This document shows, piece by piece, positions 38,532 through 50,950 of a DNA stretch of 64,000 nt (its first letter is position 1; each line of letters begins with the position of its first letter). A program made the position numbers and the translations under genes. Location of the stretch: positions 141,501-205,500 of the forward strand of contig BROG01000632.1 in assembly GCA_030159075.1 (NCBI GenBank), in the 5' to 3' direction. This stretch comes from Atrina japonica. Lineage: Eukaryota; Mollusca; Bivalvia; Pterioida; Pinnidae. The notes beneath the pieces are model-generated. The model was given only the letters and a program-made list of their open reading frames with translations. It was not told where the DNA came from and made no database searches.

Positions 38532-41500
38532 TGGCGTGTGTTGAGCTGCCTTTTTGCCCCTAGGAAAAGACAGAGTTATAATTTTCACAGATCAAACTTT
38601 TCTCCCACCGTGTATCTGCCATTTAGATAAGCCAGATTTTCTCTGTCCACACACTAGGGTGTAGATAAGCTACACAAAAATGATGTCACAGTATAATATC
38701 ATAGCGTGGGACGACTATAATATGATGAAAATGAAGTGCATCAAAAGTCACGTCAGATTTTATTTACAAGCATAAACATGTGTTTGAATCATGGGAGAAA
38801 AATACTCAAACATATGTGTTGAGTGAAAATGGAAATCTCAAACCTTGTGGTAAGAAACTGAAAGTCCAATCCTTAGGAAGCCATCAGATTGGACAACCAT
38901 ATTCTTACCACTCAGGTGGAGATTTCCTTACAGTAACCACTCCACACACCCATGTAAGATTCTATAAGTCTTTCACAGGCAAGTGTGTAAGAAAAGGTAA
39001 GACTTACCTGATAATGGTGGGGTAGATCTCTGAGCTGTACAAGAAAATCAAAGAGAACACTCCACTCATACCAAACTTTCCCATAATGGCTAGACCGGTG
39101 ATCAGTCTCTTTCTGGAAAGCTCTGCCTCATCTGGTACACAAAATATATTGTACTATTAGTTGTAAAAAAAAAAATAATAAAATATTCTCCAATTTAGAT
39201 GTGTTACATGTACAGATAACCATAGCAACATTGGACTCTGTATCTAAAATGTAGTGATTATATGTAGTATCAGAATCAAACTTGTCTATAAAGGCCACTC
39301 AACGGAACAGGCAAAAGAAGCCGTTATAGACAGGTGGCCTTTATAAATAGATTTATCCATTATAAAAAAAGTTAACAAGGGTTATGTTTGAGTGGCCTTT
39401 AAAGGCAGGTGCTCTTTATACAAAGGTGGCATTTAATGCAAATTTGACTGCACATTACAGTCTGCATCAGATTAGCAGGTTAAAAAAAGGTTTATCTATT
39501 AAATAGTTCAGACTTCCTCCGCTTGCATACATAATTACTTCATGCTCACAATTGAAATTGTGTTTTGTGTCAATTCTATGGCCTAACACAATGTACGTAC
39601 TAAATGTACAGGTAATAGTTAATGCAGTTCATTTATTATGTATCTGAATTACTGAACTGTATCAAAATTGTTCAGGTAAACTTTGAGATCTTGCATCAGA
39701 TGTACATGAACAAATTGTTCTTGTCTATATATAAGATATTCTGGTACCATTCAATGCCTGCACTAGATATGTAAGCTAAATGTAGATCTGTGTTAATGGA
39801 CTCTGGATGTGTATCAGAGTTATATTTGATATCTCCGTCTGTGATCCTAACATGAAGTAAACAACTGTCAGTTGAATTTGTACGGTCGCTGGTCACAGAG
39901 AACAGGAGGTCATTATATAGGAAATAAGCAAAGGGAATGTTGAAAACGGTTGCTACGGCAGGTTAGACTATAAACATAAAAAGCCAAAATTTAACTGGCC
40001 AAACAATAACCCTTCATCTTATTACCAAAGTAGCCAAATTTTACCGACGCCAGAATATCCCAATTTACAGTAGTAGATTTACAGGTAACAGCTGTATTAG
40101 ATTTACAGGTAACAGCTGTATTAGATTTACAGTTAGCAGCTGTATTGGATTTACAGGTTACTGCTGTATTGGATTTACAGGTAACTGCTGTATTGGATTT
40201 ACAGGTAACTGCTGTATTGGATTTACAAGTAACAGCTGTATTAGATTTACAGATAACAGCTGTATTAGATTAACAGCAAGCAATTTTATTGGATTTACAG
40301 GTAACAGCTGTATTAAATTTACAGGTAACAGCTGTATTGGATTTACGGGTAACAGCTTATTAGATTTACAGGTAACAGCTGTATTAGATTTACAGTAAGC
40401 AGCTGTACTGGATTTACATGGAACTGCTGTATTAGATTTACAGGTAACAGCTGTATTGGATTTACAGGTAACAGCTGTATTGGATTTACATGTAACTGCT
40501 GTATTAGATTTACAGATAACAGCTGTATTGGATTTACAGGTAAAAGCTGTACTGGATTTACAGGTAACAGCTGTACTGGATTTACAGGTAATAGCTGTAT
40601 TAGATTTAGAGGTAGCAGCTGTATTGGATTTACAGTTAGCAGTTGTATTGGATTTACAGGTAACTGCTGTATTGGATTTACAGGTAGCTGCTTTATTTGA
40701 TTAACAGGTAATTGCTGTATTGGACTTACAGGTAACAGCTGTAGTGGATTTTCAGGTAACAGCTGTAACGATTTACAGGTAACAATTTTATTGGATTTAC
40801 AGGTAACAGCTATATTAGATTAACAGGTGTATTAGATATACATTTGACAATCATGGACCATTAGATTCAAAAGTATCATTAGTGTTAGAGTCTGTACTCA
40901 AGAGCATATAAGTTGGAAATCTTGCTTGATGTATATTGGCAGATTAAATGAACTGGTTACTATGGAAATATATAATTGATAAAAGTTAATTTTACAGGTA
41001 ATTCTGAATTTTTTTAATACACGTGAAATATATCATATATAAACCTGAATCTGTTTTCCAAAAAAAGGGAACAGTTCCGGCTGCAATGCAGGACAGGGCA
41101 CCGGTCATAAAAAAGATCAACAATGGTCGTCTTCTCTCAAATCTAAAAATATAAAATAAGACAGAAATATAAAATACTATAACATATGAAATACAATCCT
41201 AGAAAATGAAAAAAAGTCTGTTTTGTAAAATTTGATTAATCATGGTTGCAGTTTTAAGCATCCATGTGGATTCTTTGTAAAAACATTTGCGGACCATATA
41301 ACTGAAAATTGTTGAGTGGCGTAAAACAAAAAAATCAAAGTCAAATTGTACAAATTTGGATGAATTAACTTCTTAAAGGCTCTCTTTGTAAATCATATTA
41401 AGTCACATGTTACATGTACCATAGTTTATTGCTTATGCTGCAGTCTTTTGAATTACATGTACCTTAAGCTGAGCAACGAAAGTATACCATAATAGACGTT

Positions 41501-44500
41501 TGCCACTGTAACATTTGGACTGATATGTATTTACATTTTTACAATGAAATCATCAATATTTTTTCCGATAATCCTGAATAATCATGCAATGAACCAGACT
41601 AAATTTAACATTGCAAGTGCAAAAACCCAACTGGAACATGAGGTTCAAATATTCCCTATTCTGACTTCTCTCGTCAGACCACGTTTCTGTGGCAACGGAG
41701 TTCTCTAAAAACAGGTGACACTGTACTAGGTTCAAACCTTCAAAACTCTTGGAAACATATTTTTTTTAAATGAATTATTCAACAAAATGATAAAACTATG
41801 GTATTTTTTACCTAAGAATTAGTAATCATTGGTTATTTTTTAGTGACTGCAAATGTGAACATCACCGTGTACTGTACACATGGAAAGTTCTGCTCTCGTT
41901 TTATTTTTGCCATTTTCATCCTTACATGAGAGGGAGAATTTAAAAAGAAAGCAAAATTTTCAAGCTAAAAGATTTAAGCTAGGACAAACATATACTGGAC
42001 GAATTTAAGACTTGGTGGTGAATATGACTTCAGTTACAAAAGGGCCAAAACAACCCGGGACTACAATTTTCAGAGATATTTGGTAATTTTTACCTTACAA
42101 CTATAAAGACAACCAATATGAATGCCACAAGATCCACCATACTGCTGATGAAGAAGTTCAGGTACTTGTTTCCGGCCAGACCTGTCATACTGAATAGCAG
42201 ACCGTAGTAACCAATGGCAACAGCAAACCTGGCAACAGAAGTCAATATAGGTCAATATAATGACAAATGGTACATGTGTATCAAGTTGTTGAGTATAAGC
42301 TGATCAGAAAATGTAGGAAGGTTGTAATAATCTATGGCTAGTTTGAGAAATATCTATCATACAATTTTTGTTTCGTCATAATACTGTAAGGGACCACCAC
42401 TGCAAGAATTGAAAGTTCATTTAAACATAGAGCAATCAAAGATGACAAAGCTCACCTCACACCGATGCATATTACATTAACCACCATTTTATCAAACAAA
42501 ACAAAACATCATAGATGTGAGCTAAAGATATTGTCATCTTAAGAATATTCTTAACCCTTTCACCACCAAGTAACTTAATGGTATGGTCTTCTCTATTGTA
42601 TTAGACCAGTCTATTATGGTCTGTGGGGTTGGAAGGGCTAGGTCATGTTAGCATTGGCCCTGAGATTTAGGTATAGTGTATGTTTGTTAGTTTATTTACC
42701 ACAAATAGAACAGAATGAGGCTCTGTTTTCTCATCTTTGGTGTCCTCAATAAGTCAAAGAAACCAAGTTGTTGTGGGTTTTCACCGCTTTGTGCATCCAT
42801 CTGTAACTTTAGCGATTCCATAGAACTTGTCGGGTATGTCAGCTTGTTAAACTTGGTCATTTTGGTCACAAGTTGGTCAACCTGGACAAATTTCTTCTGT
42901 AGAACCAGCCAACGGAGTGATTCTGGTACTAACCTGTATGTATGAAAAATTAACTCAACTGTAAATAACAACACACATTGAAAAAAAAAAGAAATACCCG
43001 TCTTGAGAGACCACGGACATGAATGACCTCAGTAAGTAATCCAATTTTATAAGTTTTATTCTCAAACTAGACCTATTCTTTTACCATACGTCTTGAATAA
43101 CAGTTAAATATGTCTATAAAGGCCACTCGATGGAACAATCAAAAGTAGCCTTTATAAACAGGTGGTCTTTGCAAAGAGGTTTATTAATTATGAAATATTT
43201 TGGATTAAGATCTTTACCATATATATCCGATAGCTAGAACACTGGGGAGTGTTATAGCCAGCTGTATATATCGCCAGGTTTTGATGAAATAGGCCAGTCC
43301 TGCTAAGATGACGACTGTCATGCCCCAATACACCTCCAGCATAGCTCCAGCGATACCACGGTAACGGGGCAGAAATAATTCCATCACAAGGACATAGCTT
43401 GTTGTTTGAAGTCCCTGTAAAGACATATTGGTATATATAAATATTTCATTAACACATTATCGCTACATGTAGGAATCAATTTCACTTAAACAATCATTTT
43501 GGCATGTTTATACATTTATTTACGTGTATGATATATACCTGCGCAAAAATTTGGCTGAAGAAATAGTTTTTGTACTGGCAGGTACTACAAACACATTCTT
43601 AGTATGTTTTAACCCTTTCACCCCTGAAAATCAAGATGGTATGCTCTTTTCTATTGTTAAGACCAGTCTATTATGGTATGTAGGGTTGAAAGGGTTAAAC
43701 ACTTTAAATATTTCATATCCACCTAAAACATTTATTCTAAGCTGTAATTGTCACCAGAAAGTTCAACTAGATTGCTGGAGAAAACATGTCCAGAATATCA
43801 CACAGCTATAAAATATTATATATAAAATAAAATCTAAAAAAAAAAATGCATTTTAGAGTCAAATTGTAAAATTGTACAGTGAAAACAAAATTTTAGCACC
43901 CCCATTCCCTGTGAACATTCCTTGAATCTCCTGGGTACAGTTTGCATGTATACAGTGTATATATACATGATATACCGGTATATAAAATATCTGAATACAG
44001 TAATACCTGCTTTAGTGACTACCTGTGTATAAAGACCACCTGGTCACAAAGACTGTTTTTTGCTGTCCTACTTGCGTTCCTACTTATCTCACCAGCGCAC
44101 TTAAGACTGAGTGTTAACAAGAAGTTTCATACCCAACACAAATCATACCCAATGAAATTCTAATCATTGGGTACTATTTGTTTTGGGTATGAAATGTCTT
44201 GATACCACTCGTAAGTGTTTGTGCGCAGGTGAGATTACATTTGTAGTAGGAAGGCAGTTACATGAAAGGGTCTATTTGTCAAATCAAGGATTTTTTATAT
44301 ATATTTTAAGCTCTTCCTAACATTACATCCATATGTGTTCTATTTCATACCTGAATCAGTATTCCCTGCACAAACCTCAGTATGACAAAAAATGCATAAT
44401 TCGGCGAAAATGCTATCCCGACTCCCACCAGTATTGGCATGTACAGAGTCAACAACATCACCGGTTTACGTCCAAACTTGTCAGCCATGTATCCAAACAA

Positions 44501-45610
44501 GAGGCCGCCAACCATCACGCCACAAAAATATATGGTGGTGGCGAGTCGAGCCAGGAACTTGTATCCTGGACACACTAAACCCCACTGAAAAGAGAAGCAA
44601 GTCAAATTTATAGTATATTCTATACATGTATATAGATGGTTTATCTGTGAATAATGAGAAACACTGAGGGTAATCTAAGTACATTGGAACCTGCCTTGAG
44701 AGACCACTGCCATGAAAGACCACCTGTCTTGAGACCACATTTAGAAAACCACTTAGTTACCATATGTAACTCTGTATGTTTACATATAAAATGTCTTTTC
44801 AGAGACCACCTGTTTTGAAAGACCACATTTCAGTGGCAGAATGAGTGGTCGTCTCTCAAGACAGGTTTCACTGTAATGAAATAAAAGTGATACATGAAAG
44901 TGATGAAACTATGATTGAAATCTGATTATAATGGAAAATCAGTTGCATCTTTTTCTTCATTTTCAGATACCACTGATTATGTTTTTTTAAACAGATTATA
45001 ACTATATAATTTACAGATTAAGCAATAAAAACAAAATTAACAACATCTAGACCATACTTTATCTAAGACATGTGATTTCGATATTTGAGGTTGATTTCAC
45101 ACCCCAGATCAGCAAAATTTCAATAATGGCGCCTTATCAACTGAAGTTAGTTTTTTGACAGAAATTAAGGCTCCCATAAATTTGAAACATCCCAAAAAGT
45201 GTGTCTTAGTTAGATAAATTACGGTAAAATTTTACCTCAGTCACAATAGTGGATTCTCCCGGACTGACCAGATACTCCCAGTGGCTGTTACGATCAGTCT
45301 CACATGACACGGTCTCATTGTTACCATTGCTGAAGAAGTAGGTGCTCTGACACGCTCCTATCTCCGACTTCACAACCACAGGTTGCTTCCATGTTGTTAC
45401 GTTTGAAATGTACGTCTGGTTACTGTTGTCAGGGACACTGTAATAGTTGTCATGGACACAGCTATGTTTTGGAGATGCACCAAAAAATGCCATGACAACA
45501 TGATTGAAAACAACTGGAAAGTAGTTGCAGGCCAAAAGAAAGAAAATGCACAACTGAAACTTTCCTGGGCTTCCGAGGTTACTCAGCAAATCCTCCAATT
45601 TGAACTTCAT
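36368..45610 (-). CDS. SLC22-family solute carrier (organic cation/anion transporter-like), complete, 9 coding exons, 558 aa
   Basis: Exons in order: 45610-45236, 44584-44351, 43414-43218, 42933-42700, 42228-42094, 41142-41045, 39131-39008, 38216-38144 and 36574-36368 (TAG). All borders are AG/GT and phases agree, giving 1677 bp. The product is a 12-TM major facilitator. TM1 (about residues 18-44) is followed by the large extracellular loop typical of SLC22, with cysteines and N-glycosylation sequons (NQT, NVT, NET). Then come STIVTEW at the exon 1/2 join and the MFS loop signature GYMADKFGRK (156-165). MELFLPRYRG, PESLRW (about 272-277) and FLYSSEIYPTI follow, then LPETLNRKLPDTI (517-529) after TM12, and a short acidic cytoplasmic tail. 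An ORF could extend upstream to a GTG, but the ATG at 45610 fits the family start MKFKLEDLL. It probably moves small organic ions across the plasma membrane; the substrate cannot be told. A 24-bp minisatellite fills much of the intron between 39131 and 41045. Confidence 0.92.
36621..36835. mobile_element. MITE family C copy
   Basis: TTAACTCTTTTGACCCCTGT, GGTAAAGTCCACTGGTAGAA and CAGTAGACCATACTTTCTAT. It starts 47 bp into the last intron of the SLC22-like gene. Confidence 0.75.
37447..37630. mobile_element. TA-flanked MITE (family D2)
   Basis: TACAGTGAAACCTGTATATA at the left, CTATAGCAGGTTTCACTGTA at the right; perfect TACAGTGAAACCTG ends. It is followed 55 bp on by a D1 copy. Confidence 0.8.
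37685..37792. mobile_element. TA-flanked MITE (family D1)
   Basis: TACAGTGAAACCCGTCTTGA to CAAGACAGGTTCTACTATA. Shorter than other copies because the middle is deleted. Confidence 0.75.
38493..38530. repeat. (TG)n microsatellite
   Basis: Nineteen TG units in an intron of the SLC22-like gene, a likely polymorphic site. Confidence 0.95.
39265..39455. mobile_element. TA-flanked MITE family D2, diverged
   Basis: CTTGTCTATAAAGGCCACTC with GACAGGTGGCCTTTATAAAT and a right side TTTAATGCAAATTTGACTG. A related fragment lies at 43105-43185. Confidence 0.5.
40065..40835. repeat. Minisatellite 5, 24-bp unit
   Basis: About 31 copies of GATTTACAGGTAACAGCTGT plus ATTG. The 24-bp period is eight codons, so a plus-strand frame (DLQVTAVL repeated) stays open for 82 codons; this is not a gene. 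Each unit carries CAGCTG. It lies in the SLC22-like intron between exons 6 and 7. Confidence 0.95.
42551..42641. mobile_element. MITE family A copy
   Basis: TTAACCCTTTCACCACCAAG, GTATGGTCTTCTCTATTGTA, GACCAGTCTATTATGGTC and GGGTTGGAAGGGCTA, in the intron after SLC22-like exon 4. Confidence 0.7.
43609..43698. mobile_element. MITE family A copy with TTAA flanks
   Basis: TTAACCCTTTCACCCCTGAA to GGGTTGAAAGGGTTAA; internal GTATGCTCTTTTCTATTG and GACCAGTCTATTATGG. Confidence 0.75.
44078..44270. mobile_element. Long foldback element in SLC22-like intron 2
   Basis: ATCTCACCAGCGCACTTA pairs with AAGTGTTTGTGCGCAGGTGA. Further in, GTTTCATACCCAACACAAAT pairs with ATTTGTTTTGGGTATGAAAT, and CCCAATGA with TCATTGGG. 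The arms are about 80 bp with almost no loop. A truncated D2 copy precedes it at 44000. Confidence 0.7.
44680..44875. mobile_element. TA-flanked MITE (family D1)
   Basis: TACATTGGAACCTGCCTTGA to CAAGACAGGTTTCACTGTA, with the internal GAGACCACATTT words in both directions. Confidence 0.8.
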
Positions 45611-45639
45611 TTTGTAAATCACTGCAACTTATGATATCT
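45611..45639 (-). other. Probable 5' UTR portion of SLC22-like exon, preceded by a splice acceptor
   Basis: On the minus strand, immediately upstream of the ATG at 45610, a pyrimidine-rich TTTCTTACAG ends near 45640. That would place a splice acceptor about 29 bp before the start codon, so the 5' UTR is likely split. Its partner may be the donor at 53932. Confidence 0.45.
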
Positions 45640-46077
45640 GTAAGAAATGAAAAATAAACATTATTTACCATTAGAGTGAAAAATGTCTTTGGTCAGATTT
45701 ATGAAATAGCTATTGGATATTTACAATTACTGTAGACCAAGGCATCTTAGCTCCCATTTTATTTTTGCTATTTTTGCCTTTTGATGAGAGGGCAAATTTA
45801 AAAAGAAAGCAAAATGTTCTGCTGAAACCATTAGTATGACACCTAGTCTTTTTGACTTTCAATATTGCAGTCGAATAATAACGCGACACAACATCACAAT
45901 GAAAAATTACACAGATAATCACTACCAAAGTTTGCACAACTTTTTGGGGGAAATGAACTGGGGTCAGTCAAATTTGGAAAATTAGAGGCAGTTTTCTTTC
46001 TGTGGGGACAAACAGTGAAAACAGCGGGTAAGATAGTTTGATAGAGAGATACACTCAAGGCTTGTCACAATTACACT

Positions 46078-48255
46078 GCAGGCCTACATGTTAAGGTTCT
46101 AAATAAAATCACAATGCAGGGCCATGATGTCGGAGTTCTAAATGAATTCACATTGCAAGGCCATAATGTCAGAGTTCTAAATGAATTCACATTGCAGGGC
46201 CATGATGTCAGAGTTCTAAATGAATTCACATTGCAGGGCCATAACGTCAGAGTTCTAAATAAATTCACATTGCAGGGCCATGATGTCAGAGTTCTAAATA
46301 AATTCACATTGCAGGGCCATGATGTCAGAGTTCTAAATGAATTCACATTGCAGGGCCATAATGTCAGAGTTCTAAATGAATTCACATTGCAGGGCCATAA
46401 TGCCAGAGTTCTAAATGAAATCATATTGCAGGGCCATCAGGGCCATAATGTCAGAGTTCTAAATGAATTCTCATTGCATGGCCATAATGCCAGAATTCTA
46501 AATGAAATCATATTGCAGGGCCATACTGTCAGAGTTTAAATATAAATGAAATCACATTAAAGGATCATAATGTCAGAATTCTAAATGAAATCACATTGCA
46601 GTGCCATAGTAGGAGAGTTATCAATGAAATTGCATTGTAGGGTCATAATGTCAGAGTTCTAAATGAATTCACATTGCAGGGCCATAATGTCAGAGTTCTA
46701 AATAAATTCACATTGCAGGGCCATGATGTCAGAGTTCTAAATGAATTCACATTGCAGGGCCATAATGTCAGAGTTCTAAATGAATTCACATTGCAGGGCC
46801 ATAATGTCAATTCTAAATGAAATCATATTGCAGGGCCATCAGGGCCATAATGTCAGAGTTCTAAATGAATTCTCATTGCATGGCCATAATGCCAGAATTC
46901 TAAATGAAATCATATTGCAGGGCCATACTGTCAGAGTTTAAATATAAATGAAATCACATTAAAGGATCATAATGTCAGAATTCTAAATGAAATCACATTG
47001 CAGTGCCATAGTAGGAGAGTTATCAATGAAATTGCATTGTAGGGTCATAATGTCAGAGTTCTAAATGAAATCACATTGAATGGCTAAATTGTTAGAGTTC
47101 TAAATGAAATTATATTGCAGAACCATAAAGTCAAGGGCCATAATGTCAGAGTTTTAATATAAATGAAATTACATTAAAGGGCCAAAATGTTAGAGTTCTA
47201 AATAAAATCACATTGCAGGGCCATAGTAGGAGAGTTATCAATGAAATTGCATTGCAGGGCCATAATGTCAGATCTCTAAATGAAAATAAATTGCAGGGCC
47301 ATAATGTCAAAGTTCTAAATGAAATCACATTGCAGGACCATAGTAGGAGAGTTCTCAATGAAATCGCATTGCAGGACCAGAATGTCAGAGCTCTAAATGA
47401 AATTACATTGCAGGGCCATAATGTCAGAGCTCTAAATGAATCACAATGAAGGGCCATAGTATGACAGTTCTAAGTGAAAACACATTGCAGGGCCATTATG
47501 TCAGAGTTCTGATATAAATGAAATTACATTGCAGGGCCATAATGTCAGAGTTCTGATATAAATGAAATTACATCGCATGGCCATAATGTCAGAGTTCTAA
47601 ATGAATCACATTGAAGGGCCATAGTACGACAGTTCTAAATGAAAACACATTGCAGGGCCATTATGTCAGAGTTCTGATATAAATGAAATCACATTGCAGG
47701 GCCATAATGCCAGAGCTCTAAATGAAATTACATTGCAGGACATAATGTCAGAGTTCTTAATGAACCACATTGAAGGGCCATAGGACGACAGTTCTAAATG
47801 AAAACACATTGAAGGGCCATTATGTCAGAGTTCTGATATAAATGAAATCACATTGCAGGGCCATAATGTCAGAGTTCTGATATAAATGAAATTACATTGC
47901 AGGGCCATAATGCCAGAGCTCTAAATGAAATTACATTGCAGGACATAATGTGAAATTACATTGCAGGACATAATGTCAGAGTTCTAAATGAAAACACATT
48001 GCAGGGCCATTATGTCAGATTTCTGATATAAATGAAATCACATTGCAGGGCCATAATGTCAAAGTTCTGATATAAATGAAGTCACATTTCAGGACCATAG
48101 TATGAAAGTTCTAAATGAAATCACATTCCAGGGCCATTATGTCAGAGTTCTGATATAAATGAAATCACATTTCAAGGCCATAGTATGAAAGTTCTAAATG
48201 AAATCACACTGCTGGGCCATAATGTGAAATTTCTAAATGAAATAAAATTCCAGGG
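46078..48255. repeat. Minisatellite 6, 39-bp unit with higher-order duplication
   Basis: More than 50 copies of a 39-bp unit, around TTGCAGGGCCATAATGTCAG and TTCTAAATGAA. The period is 13 codons, so frames on both strands stay open for over 100 codons (NEFTLQGHNVRVL on plus); these are not genes. A block marked by CATCAGGGCCATAATG recurs about 402 bp apart (46435 and 46837). The right half is more diverged and contains GATATAAATGAAAT variants. Confidence 0.95.
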
Positions 48256-49600
48256 TTCCATTATACTTATAGCATTATTGTCAATTCTACTGAAAAAAAA
48301 ATTATTCCTACATTTATTAGATAAAACAGAACAATTATTTGTCTCCAGTTAAAGAGAATCAGTTAATGGCTGTGATTAAAATTCAATTTCCAGTTATCTC
48401 TTTCATTCCTATATTGCCCTTTTAGAATCTAGAAACAAAAGAACTTTTGTTTAGAAAAACATCATGAATATGACATGTTCGAGTGCTGATAAATAATCGA
48501 TTCCGTTAGCGCCATTCCTTTGATTTCAATGCACTATCGTTGTTACACTCCATTATCTATGTCCAATTTTCAATTACTTTGCAAATACATCATGGTGCAC
48601 AAGCTGAAAGGGAATTTAAAATTTGATCTATATATATATATATATATATATATGAAATCTAAAGATGTATTGATTTAGAATAATATACAGGGTGGGGAAA
48701 TAGCTCACAGCATTAATAATCGCTGTTCACTATGTTGATAAATCTGAATTTAATTAGGAAGCAGTGAATAAGTTTTTAATCAAATTACTGTAGGTCTGGT
48801 TTTATTCATGAGAATTTCATTTACGCATACTTTCGCGAGACCTCTAGCTCACAAAAACAAAATTATCACATAATAAAGTATGATAATTTTATGACAAATT
48901 AGGCATACGAAATCGCAAAATATTATCTTGTGAATAAATTTAGAACTTGTGTATCACGTAAATCAAGTCTCGCGAAAATTTCAATACATTACAGAGTGCC
49001 TTTGCAGGACCTGTTGTTATTTCAAGTTACTCTCGATCTGCAAATTTAAATGATAGTGTCAGGAGAGACAGGAGTGTGAAAATTACAATGGGTGAAATTA
49101 AACCCATATAAAGTAGAAGTTTATCTTATGTACTTGTACAATAGTCAGAAATTGATGTGAAAGTCATGCAGACTAGGGCTCTCAACTCTCTTTAATTAGT
49201 ATGCATGGTTAAAAGCTCTTTTTCCAAATTGAAAAAGATTACCCCTTTTCCAGATAAAAATGTTCCGTTTTTCCAATACACACATGTACAATGATGCCAA
49301 TGTGTAGAAATAAACTAATGAAAATGTATTTAAAAAACATCATATATACCTAATACAAACAAATTTTCTCTATCAATTAGAAGTTTGACTCCAATCATCA
49401 TCTTGCCATTCCAACAATGAAATGATTTATGACAACATTTGGAACTTAGAAGTTTTACTTCATTAAAAAAAAAAATAATAATGAAAATATTGATATTCTA
49501 AAATATATGATATTTAGCATGTAATCAATTCAGTACTAATTTTCCCACTTTGATGAAAACATCAAAAATTTTCCCCACTTGCCTTGGCTTCATTACCAAA
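48256..49600. other. Non-coding AT-rich stretch
   Basis: Holds a (TA)n tract at 48629-48653 and a small inverted region near 48790-48990, where CGCGAGACCTCTAGC and AAGTCTCGCGAAAATTTC face each other. No exon recognised. Confidence 0.5.
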
Positions 49601-49601
49601 T

Positions 49602-49821
49602 TTAACTCACTGGCCCCTGTAGCCACATTTGAACTCACCCATTTCAAAGGATGGTGAAGTCCACTGTCAAAATTTAGGAGTACGGTATATAATTTTGAAT
49701 CTGAATACTGCACAAAACTTTCACCTGCAATATCAACTAGCTCACTCCTGAATTATGACATTAGACCATGATGTCTATTGATTTGGATGAGTCTAAATAT
49801 AACCTCAAGGGTGAATGGGTT
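49602..49821. mobile_element. MITE family C copy
   Basis: TTAACTCACTGGCCCCTGTA, GGTGAAGTCCACTGTCAAAA, TGATTTGGATGAGTCTAAAT and GGGTGAATGGGTTA. Confidence 0.75.
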
Positions 49822-50164
49822 AGAAGGAGTGGCAGCTCTGCAGACTGAACTCCTATCGTCTGTTATTTGAAAAATTAGATATTTTTGTTTTCTTCTTTAT
49901 CTAGCAAAAGGAAAATCAAGACCTGCTAAGGTCAAGTGTATGATTGTGGTAGATGTGTAAATTTGAAATATCTGCTGTAATAATTTCAAAAGGATTAGGA
50001 GGAAATTTATATTACAAATTAGATTTTATGTTAAAACATCCTTGATTGTACCGGTATACCAGGAAGGAAATGTATCACTTACAAGATGTACAAGTACAAT
50101 GTATATCCCTATACTACGGCTATACATGTATTCAGTATATCCTACAAATGTATATATGTATATA

Positions 50165-50342
50165 CAGTAAAACTTGCTTTAGCCACCACCTGTGTATAAA
50201 GACCACCTGGTCATAAAGTCATGTTTTTGCTGTCCCCAATAGTACCATCTATGTACAAATCAACCTCTATATAAAGACCAACTCCCTATAAAGACTGGTT
50301 TTGCTGTGTCCATATCGGGTCTTTATATACAAGTTTCACTGT
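50165..50342. mobile_element. TA-flanked MITE (family D2)
   Basis: TACAGTAAAACTTGCTTTAG to ATACAAGTTTCACTGTA, internal TATAAAGACCACCTGG and CTATAAAGACTGG. Confidence 0.8.
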
Positions 50343-50714
50343 ACAAATATTGTGCATAATATACACAGTATATAACAAATTTGAAGTCTATAGGGCTTTT
50401 CCAACACCTATTTTGGTCCAGGTACAGAACCTATCCCCATGCTGAGTTACATTTGTAGAGATGTGACTTTCTCTAGAAATTAATGTAGCATTTGAATTTT
50501 GTCAGATTTTCTCTTTTCCTTGTGTACTTATTGGACAGGTACCCATTTCTAGAGAGATGTGATGTTGCTTTTGAAACAATTTTGACAAAACATACACCCA
50601 TAAGCCATCATGAGCTTTGGGGGCTTCAGGGTAGTGACATCATTATAGGAAAAGTGATGTCAAAGTTTACTGAAGAATTCTGCAAATGTATTGAATTCTG
50701 AATTTGAATTTTGA

Positions 50715-50950
50715 ATAGTGATTTATGCTACACTCAACATTTTTTCAGTTATACAATGTCGGTTTTTTACGGTGGAAGAAAGAACACGGTTACAATGTAA
50801 CCCGAGAATAGACCACAGACCTTCCAGAAATGAAGTGGCTAACTTTCTAACAAAAATCAGTTTAGTTTCCAGTAGGACTCGAACCTGTGCTGACCAGAAG
50901 CGAGAAACTTCTTGGTTCAAAGCGTGATGCTAGACTAACCGATTGGACAT
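50715..50950 (-). repeat. tRNA-derived SINE (family 1), full copy
   Basis: From TATGCTACACTCAACATTTT through GGTTACAATGTAACCCGAGA to AGGACTCGAACCTGTGCTGA (B-box complement) and GCGTGATGCTAGACTAACCG. A second truncated copy follows at 50955-51030. Confidence 0.85.

Noticed and set aside
40456..40704. 82-codon repeat ORF (DLQVTAVL)n
   Set aside because: Product of the 24-bp minisatellite on the strand opposite the host gene; no independent evidence of coding.
45611..45622. Upstream extension of the SLC22-like protein to a GTG
   Set aside because: Nuclear genes rarely start at GTG; the ATG at 45610 matches the family N-terminus and lies just after a probable acceptor.
46071..46539. Overlapping long ORFs on both strands (117 and 141 codons) with protein repeats
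   Set aside because: They are translations of a 39-bp tandem repeat whose length is a multiple of three; no start context, splice structure or known domain.
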